From NCBI GenBank assembly GCA_019187105.1, contig JABAQM010000001.1, positions 1,736,001 through 1,800,000 on the forward strand: a stretch of DNA of 64,000 nucleotides. Reading direction: 5' to 3'. This DNA comes from Fimbriimonadaceae bacterium (GTDB taxonomy: Bacteria > Armatimonadota > Fimbriimonadia > Fimbriimonadales > Fimbriimonadaceae). Shown here one piece after another: positions 60,830 to 64,000 of this stretch. How positions within the stretch are numbered: the first letter of the stretch is position 1; each line of letters opens with the position of its first letter. Position numbers and translations under genes: made by a program. The notes under the pieces are model-generated. The model was not told the DNA's origin. It saw only the letters and a list, made by a program, of their open reading frames with translations, and searched no databases.

Positions 60830-61714
60830 CTAGGTGTAGAGCGTTCCGGTATTAAGGACCGGCTGCGCGGCTTGCTCGCTGCAAAGAACGACCAGTAGGT
60901 TGCTCACCATCGTGGCCTTGCGCTCTTCGTCGAGCTGGATGACTTTCTCGCGATCCAGGCGTTCCAGGGCCATCTCCACCATGCCGACGGCGCCATCGAC
61001 GATGCGCTGGCGGGCGGCGATGATCGCCTCCGCCTGCTGGCGTCGCAACATCGCACCGGCGATTTCAGGAGCGTAGGCGAGGTGGCTGAGTCGTGCCTCC
61101 AGGACATTCACGCCGGCTCGGCGGAGTCTGTCGCGCAGCTCTTCTTCAAGATGCTCCGACACTTCTGTCGTGTTGCGCCGCAGCGAGGTCGTCGGCTCTT
61201 CCGCGTCGTAAGGGTACGTCGAAGCCGAATGTCGAACAGCGGTTTCGCTTTGGAGCGCCACATACTGCTCGTAGTTGTCGACCTCAAAGCTTGCATCGTA
61301 GGTGTCGGCGACCTGCCACACCACAATCGCCGCGATCTCGACGGGGTTACCCGCGTTGTCGTTGACCTTGAGCCGTTCGCCGTTCAAGGTGCGGGCGCGC
61401 AGGGAGATGTTCCGCTTTGAAAGGAACGGGTTGGCCCAATGGAACCCGGATTCCTTGACGGTCCCTTTGTAGTTGCCGAACAAGAGCATGACCTTGCTGC
61501 CGTTCGGTTCGACGATGAAGAAGCCTGGGGTCAGCAGAATCGCGACAAGCTCACTCAGCGCCATTGCCCAAACCATCGGCACATTGATGGGCTGACCGGC
61601 CTTATCGGCTTGGATTACCTGCACCAGCCCCCAAATCGGCCACAAGTACAGCGCTAGCACCAGGATCAACATCAGACCGCCTGGCAAGGCCTTGGTGATT
61701 TTCTCTTTGGTCAT
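60830..61714 (-). CDS. SPFH/Band 7 domain membrane protein
   Basis: 294 residues. Two N-terminal membrane helices ([45 protein letters not shown]) are followed by an SPFH domain: [68 protein letters not shown], then [61 protein letters not shown]. The last is a coiled region typical of prohibitin and flotillin proteins. Such proteins form membrane scaffolds and control proteases. RBS GAGGAG precedes the ATG. The RHH gene follows in the same operon. Confidence 0.93.
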   Translation of the reverse strand: MTKEKITKALPGGLMLILVLALYLWPIWGLVQVIQADKAGQPINVPMVWAMALSELVAILLTPGFFIVEPNGSKVMLLFGNYKGTVKESGFHWANPFLSKRNISLRARTLNGERLKVNDNAGNPVEIAAIVVWQVADTYDASFEVDNYEQYVALQSETAVRHSASTYPYDAEEPTTSLRRNTTEVSEHLEEELRDRLRRAGVNVLEARLSHLAYAPEIAGAMLRRQQAEAIIAARQRIVDGAVGMVEMALERLDREKVIQLDEERKATMVSNLLVVLCSEQAAQPVLNTGTLYT

Positions 61715-61784
61715 GGATATCTCCTCGACATTAAAATGATATCACATTGATGTCGACTCTTGGGACTTTGGGCCCAGCCGCGAC

Positions 61785-62582
61785 CTACATTCCGGCGCCG
61801 GAGTAGTGGCGCATGCCTCGATGAAGGAGCAAATCGCCCAAGAAATAGAGCCCGACGCACCAGGCGAGCTGAATGCCCAGACCCTGCTGCAAGCCTTGCG
61901 GGGTGATCCGGTCCATGAGTACATCCATCGGGAACGCGATCGTGTACTTGAACGGCATCCAGTCGGCGATGCCCCGCGCCCAAGCCGGAAGCGTGTCGAG
62001 AGGCAGCATTCGACCCGACAGGAAGGCTTCGGGAAAGTAATAGAGTCGGAAGATGCTGAAGAATTCGGTTGTCCACAGCGTCACGAGCGACATGCAGTAA
62101 GCGCAGAGAAAGGAAAGCGTGTGGGCAAGGATGATACTGAGGAAGAAGGCGAAGGAGAAATTTAGATCCTGGACTCGGATGCCCCCATATGCCCAGGCAA
62201 CGATGAACAGCACGGGAAAGTAGAGCACCGCTTTGGTAACTCGCCACGACATGTTGCGCGAGACGGACTGGCGAAAGAAAGAAAAGGGCCGAACGATGAA
62301 GGAGGAAAAGACACCCTCCCGAATGTCCCATGCGATGTCCCAGAGCAAGTGGCAAACGATGAATTGGCTGAGGGCACTGGTGACGAGATAGTAGGTGACG
62401 ATCTCTTTGCCGTCGAATCCGGCGATCTGGCCACTGGGACCCATAGAAGCCAGCCAAACCGCAGGCAGGATCAACGCCGCCTGTACGTCGGCCACGACCC
62501 AGATCATGGTCGCGGCAGGATAGGCGAAGCACTCCTTGAGATAAATGACAAAGATGCTCCAGTGCTTTTTCAAGCACAGCAT
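61785..62582 (-). CDS. ABC-2 family transporter permease
   Basis: 265 residues with about six membrane helices (FAYPAATMIWVVADVQAALILPAVWLASM; TYYLVTSALSQFIVCHLLWDIAWDI; TKAVLYFPVLFIVAWAYGG; FAFFLSIILAHTLSFLCAYCMSL; IQLAWCVGLYFLGDLLL). The sequence WDIREGVFSSFIVRPFSFFRQS between helices 2 and 3 is typical of ABC-2 permeases of the DUF990 type, usually with an ATPase and a second permease. The partners are not in the window. The substrate is unknown. The TrkA-type gene lies four bases upstream. Confidence 0.85.
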   Translation of the reverse strand: MLCLKKHWSIFVIYLKECFAYPAATMIWVVADVQAALILPAVWLASMGPSGQIAGFDGKEIVTYYLVTSALSQFIVCHLLWDIAWDIREGVFSSFIVRPFSFFRQSVSRNMSWRVTKAVLYFPVLFIVAWAYGGIRVQDLNFSFAFFLSIILAHTLSFLCAYCMSLVTLWTTEFFSIFRLYYFPEAFLSGRMLPLDTLPAWARGIADWMPFKYTIAFPMDVLMDRITPQGLQQGLGIQLAWCVGLYFLGDLLLHRGMRHYSGAGM

Positions 62583-62586
62583 CTGG

Positions 62587-63255
62587 CTAGGTTCGGCTGC
62601 TGAAAAGCAGATCCTTCAGGTCCTGCGCGTGACGCGTGGGTACCAACGCGACGAGTGAGTCGTCGACTTCCAGTCGGGTGTCCCCGTCCACCATGATGCC
62701 TTCACCGTTGCGGATGATGTAGACGAAGTTGGTATGCGGTGGGAGGGTAAGTTCGCGGACCAGTTTGCCAGCCACAGGCGATCGAGAGCTTATGACCGTC
62801 TCAAGCACCTCAATGTTTCCTTTTGCGAGGGCGCCAACCGGAATCATTTCGTCGACGGCAATCTGCTGTTCGAGCAGGGAAAAGATGATGCCCGTTGCGC
62901 TGACGGTCTCGTCGATGCCGATCTCCTTGAAGATCCCTTCGTGACCAGGGTCGTTGACACGGGCGAGCACGCGGTCCACTTCCCAAATCAGCTTGGCCAT
63001 TTGGCAAACGACAAGGTTATCCTCGTCTTCACCGGTTACGGCCACGATGACATCGGCCCGTCCGAAACCCGCCGACTTTTGGGTTGTCACTTCACAGCCA
63101 TCACCGTGCATGACGTGTTCCTCGCCGATGAGCTGAGCAAGGTGCTGGGCGGTTCGACTGTCTTTTTCGAGCAAAAGGACTTCGTGGTCGCGGGCAATCA
63201 GCCGCTTTGCCAACTGGAGTCCGACATTCCCGCCGCCAATGAGGATCATGTACAT
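62587..63255 (-). CDS. TrkA-type potassium-uptake regulator (RCK domains N and C)
   Basis: 222 residues: Rossmann loop MYMILIGGGNVGLQLAKRLIARDHEVLLLEKDSRTAQHL, DGCEVTTQKSAGFGRADVIVAVTGEDEDNLVVCQMAKL, then a TrkA-C part (GNIEVLETVISSRSPVAGKLVRELTLPPHTNFVYIIRNGEGIMVDGDTRLEVDDSLVALVP). It binds NAD(H) or ATP and gates a Trk/Ktr channel or related transporter. It begins two bases after the stop of a second, N-domain-only homologue. The two may form a hetero-complex. No channel gene is in the window. Confidence 0.93.
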   Translation of the reverse strand: MYMILIGGGNVGLQLAKRLIARDHEVLLLEKDSRTAQHLAQLIGEEHVMHGDGCEVTTQKSAGFGRADVIVAVTGEDEDNLVVCQMAKLIWEVDRVLARVNDPGHEGIFKEIGIDETVSATGIIFSLLEQQIAVDEMIPVGALAKGNIEVLETVISSRSPVAGKLVRELTLPPHTNFVYIIRNGEGIMVDGDTRLEVDDSLVALVPTRHAQDLKDLLFSSRT

Positions 63256-63708
63256 TTAGAACTCCAGCTCCGGCGGCAGCTCATTGTAAGTGTCGAGGGT
63301 CTTGAAGGGCTCTTTCATAAGCCAGTCGCGCATGTAACCGGCAACGAGGCTGCTTGCCGTCACGCATTCGTACCCGAGTTTTCGATAAGCTTCGGCGCGG
63401 TGGGGGTCGGCGACCTTCACGCAAACGTAGGGGACCTTATACTTCATGCGCACGATCTGCGCAGCCATCAGGTTTGAGTTGTCCCCCCGGGTGACCGCGA
63501 AAAAGGCATCGGCGTTCTCGATGTTCGCGGCAAGCAGAACATCTTCGTCGATGCCGCTGCCGATGATGATTTCGCAGTTGTGGTTCTTACCCAATCGCTT
63601 TAGCGCGTCGGGATTCTGTTCGATGACCCAGACCTTGTGGCCGCGGGCAGCCAGCTGGAGGGCGAGCACCGAACCGGTTCGGCCACAGCCGAATATGACG
63701 ACGTTCAT
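63256..63708 (-). CDS. TrkA-N domain protein, single RCK domain
   Basis: 150 residues from ATG 63708, MNVVIFGCGRTGSVLALQLAARGHKVWVIEQNPDALKRLGKNHNCEIIIGSGIDEDVLLAANIENADAFFAVTRGDNSNLMAAQIVRMKYKVPYVCVKVADPHRAEAYRKLGYECVTASSL. The dinucleotide loop GCGRTG is intact but there is no TrkA-C domain. It lies directly before the full TrkA-type protein, so the pair is probably transcribed together. The start has TATAAC twelve bases upstream, inside the end of the neighbouring ACT-domain gene. Confidence 0.92.
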   Translation of the reverse strand: MNVVIFGCGRTGSVLALQLAARGHKVWVIEQNPDALKRLGKNHNCEIIIGSGIDEDVLLAANIENADAFFAVTRGDNSNLMAAQIVRMKYKVPYVCVKVADPHRAEAYRKLGYECVTASSLVAGYMRDWLMKEPFKTLDTYNELPPELEF

Positions 63709-63721
63709 TGGAACCGCTCGG

Positions 63722-64000
63722 TTATACCTTCTGGGCCAGGGCTCGTTCGACCTGGTCGGACCCAATTGGCTCTCCGTCGGCCCGTTCGATATAGAATGCA
63801 GCGGTTCCATAGCCCGCCCATTGGCCAACTCGGGCGGCAAGCACGTTCCAACCTTCTCTCAGGATCATGTGACTGAGCCGGTAGGGCATGCCACGGCCCC
63901 GGGGGGCGGTGAATTCCAAGATTGCGGGATCTCCGGGCACGAATTGCCATCGAAAGTCCTCTTGCCGGCGGGCAGGGTCCTTTCCGTGCTCGGTCAAGAC
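63722..64000 (-). CDS. C-terminal ACT-domain fragment (5' part beyond right window edge)
   Basis: The frame is open to the window edge, so only the last 92 codons are seen. FRWQFVPGDPAILEFTAPRGRGMPYRLSHMILREGWNVLAARVGQWAGYGTAAFYIERADGEPIGSDQVERAL fits an ACT domain (EFTAP, then a G-P-Y-R-L-S-H helix and a G-x-A-A-F-Y strand) as at the C-terminus of GlnD uridylyltransferase. It could also belong to another HD- or nucleotidyltransferase-plus-ACT protein. If it is GlnD, it sits in a genome whose PII here lacks the target tyrosine. Confidence 0.55.
   Translation of the reverse strand, partial: VLTEHGKDPARRQEDFRWQFVPGDPAILEFTAPRGRGMPYRLSHMILREGWNVLAARVGQWAGYGTAAFYIERADGEPIGSDQVERALAQKV

Overview
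The window looks like a chromosomal piece of a high-GC, diderm, flagellated bacterium, most probably of the Armatimonadota (Fimbriimonadia-like). The best pointers are a DUF1559-type secreted protein with the leader [16 protein letters not shown] followed by [15 protein letters not shown], a style abundant in that phylum, outer-membrane barrels ending in aromatic residues, and a mixed set of housekeeping genes with no long syntenic operon. This placement is inference from protein style; no 16S gene is present.

Layout. 1-12 kb: a beta-repeat/HEAT protein (cut by the left edge), carA behind a candidate attenuator, a DegT aminotransferase diverging from speE, recX-recA, a solute-binding-protein/permease fusion and priA. 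12-17.6 kb: rplA, a DUF4230 protein, an ACT protein coupled to aspartokinase, folP, a pseudopilin-like protein, and a cyclic-di-GMP-I (GEMM) riboswitch in front of flgM. 17.7-25.4 kb: a secreted low-complexity protein, acs, then the tightly overlapped reverse-strand operon accB-like/pseudopilin/accC/nusB/folD. 25.5-28.7 kb: a chemotaxis-type cluster (unknown small protein, CheD, HDOD, degenerate CheB, degenerate receiver). 28.7-34.5 kb: Gfo/Idh/MocA oxidoreductase, homocysteine methyltransferase/MTHFR, a phosphoesterase, a matrixin-like lipoprotein, and selD, which appears to be a selenoprotein whose first codons lie upstream of an in-frame UGA. 34.5-39 kb: an AT-richer cassette with phage-tail-like small proteins and a beta-helix protein behind a strong promoter and a G10 tract, then a mosaic HAF-repeat protein. 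39-51 kb: M1 aminopeptidase, two paralogous lipoproteins, a DUF2325 gene between two tRNA-Gly genes, a polysaccharide-export SLBB protein, asnS, argH and a creatininase-family gene. 51-64 kb: a barrel/cupredoxin/HD-GYP operon, a frameshifted receiver, MOSC, tRNA-Pro, a PII-like protein without the usual tyrosines, TPR protein, xthA, an Mla-type ATPase, an SPFH/ribbon-helix-helix pair, an ABC-2 permease, two TrkA-type proteins and the end of an ACT-domain protein.

Recurrent themes. (1) Many start codons sit 6-7 bases downstream of a TANNNT box, which suggests leaderless mRNAs. (2) Six convergent gene pairs share their stop codons in exactly four bases (CTAG, CTAA or TTAG). (3) Several signalling or carrier proteins have lost their key residue: an AccB-like protein without the biotinyl lysine, a CheB without Ser/His, a GGDEF domain reading GGNDF, and a PII without T-loop tyrosines. 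(4) Cyclic-di-GMP and motility appear several times (riboswitch-flgM, HD-GYP, CheD cluster). The most noteworthy items are the UGA-containing selD, the AccB-like protein without lysine in an acc operon that also holds a pseudopilin, the degenerate CheB/CheD cluster, and the riboswitch-flgM arrangement.
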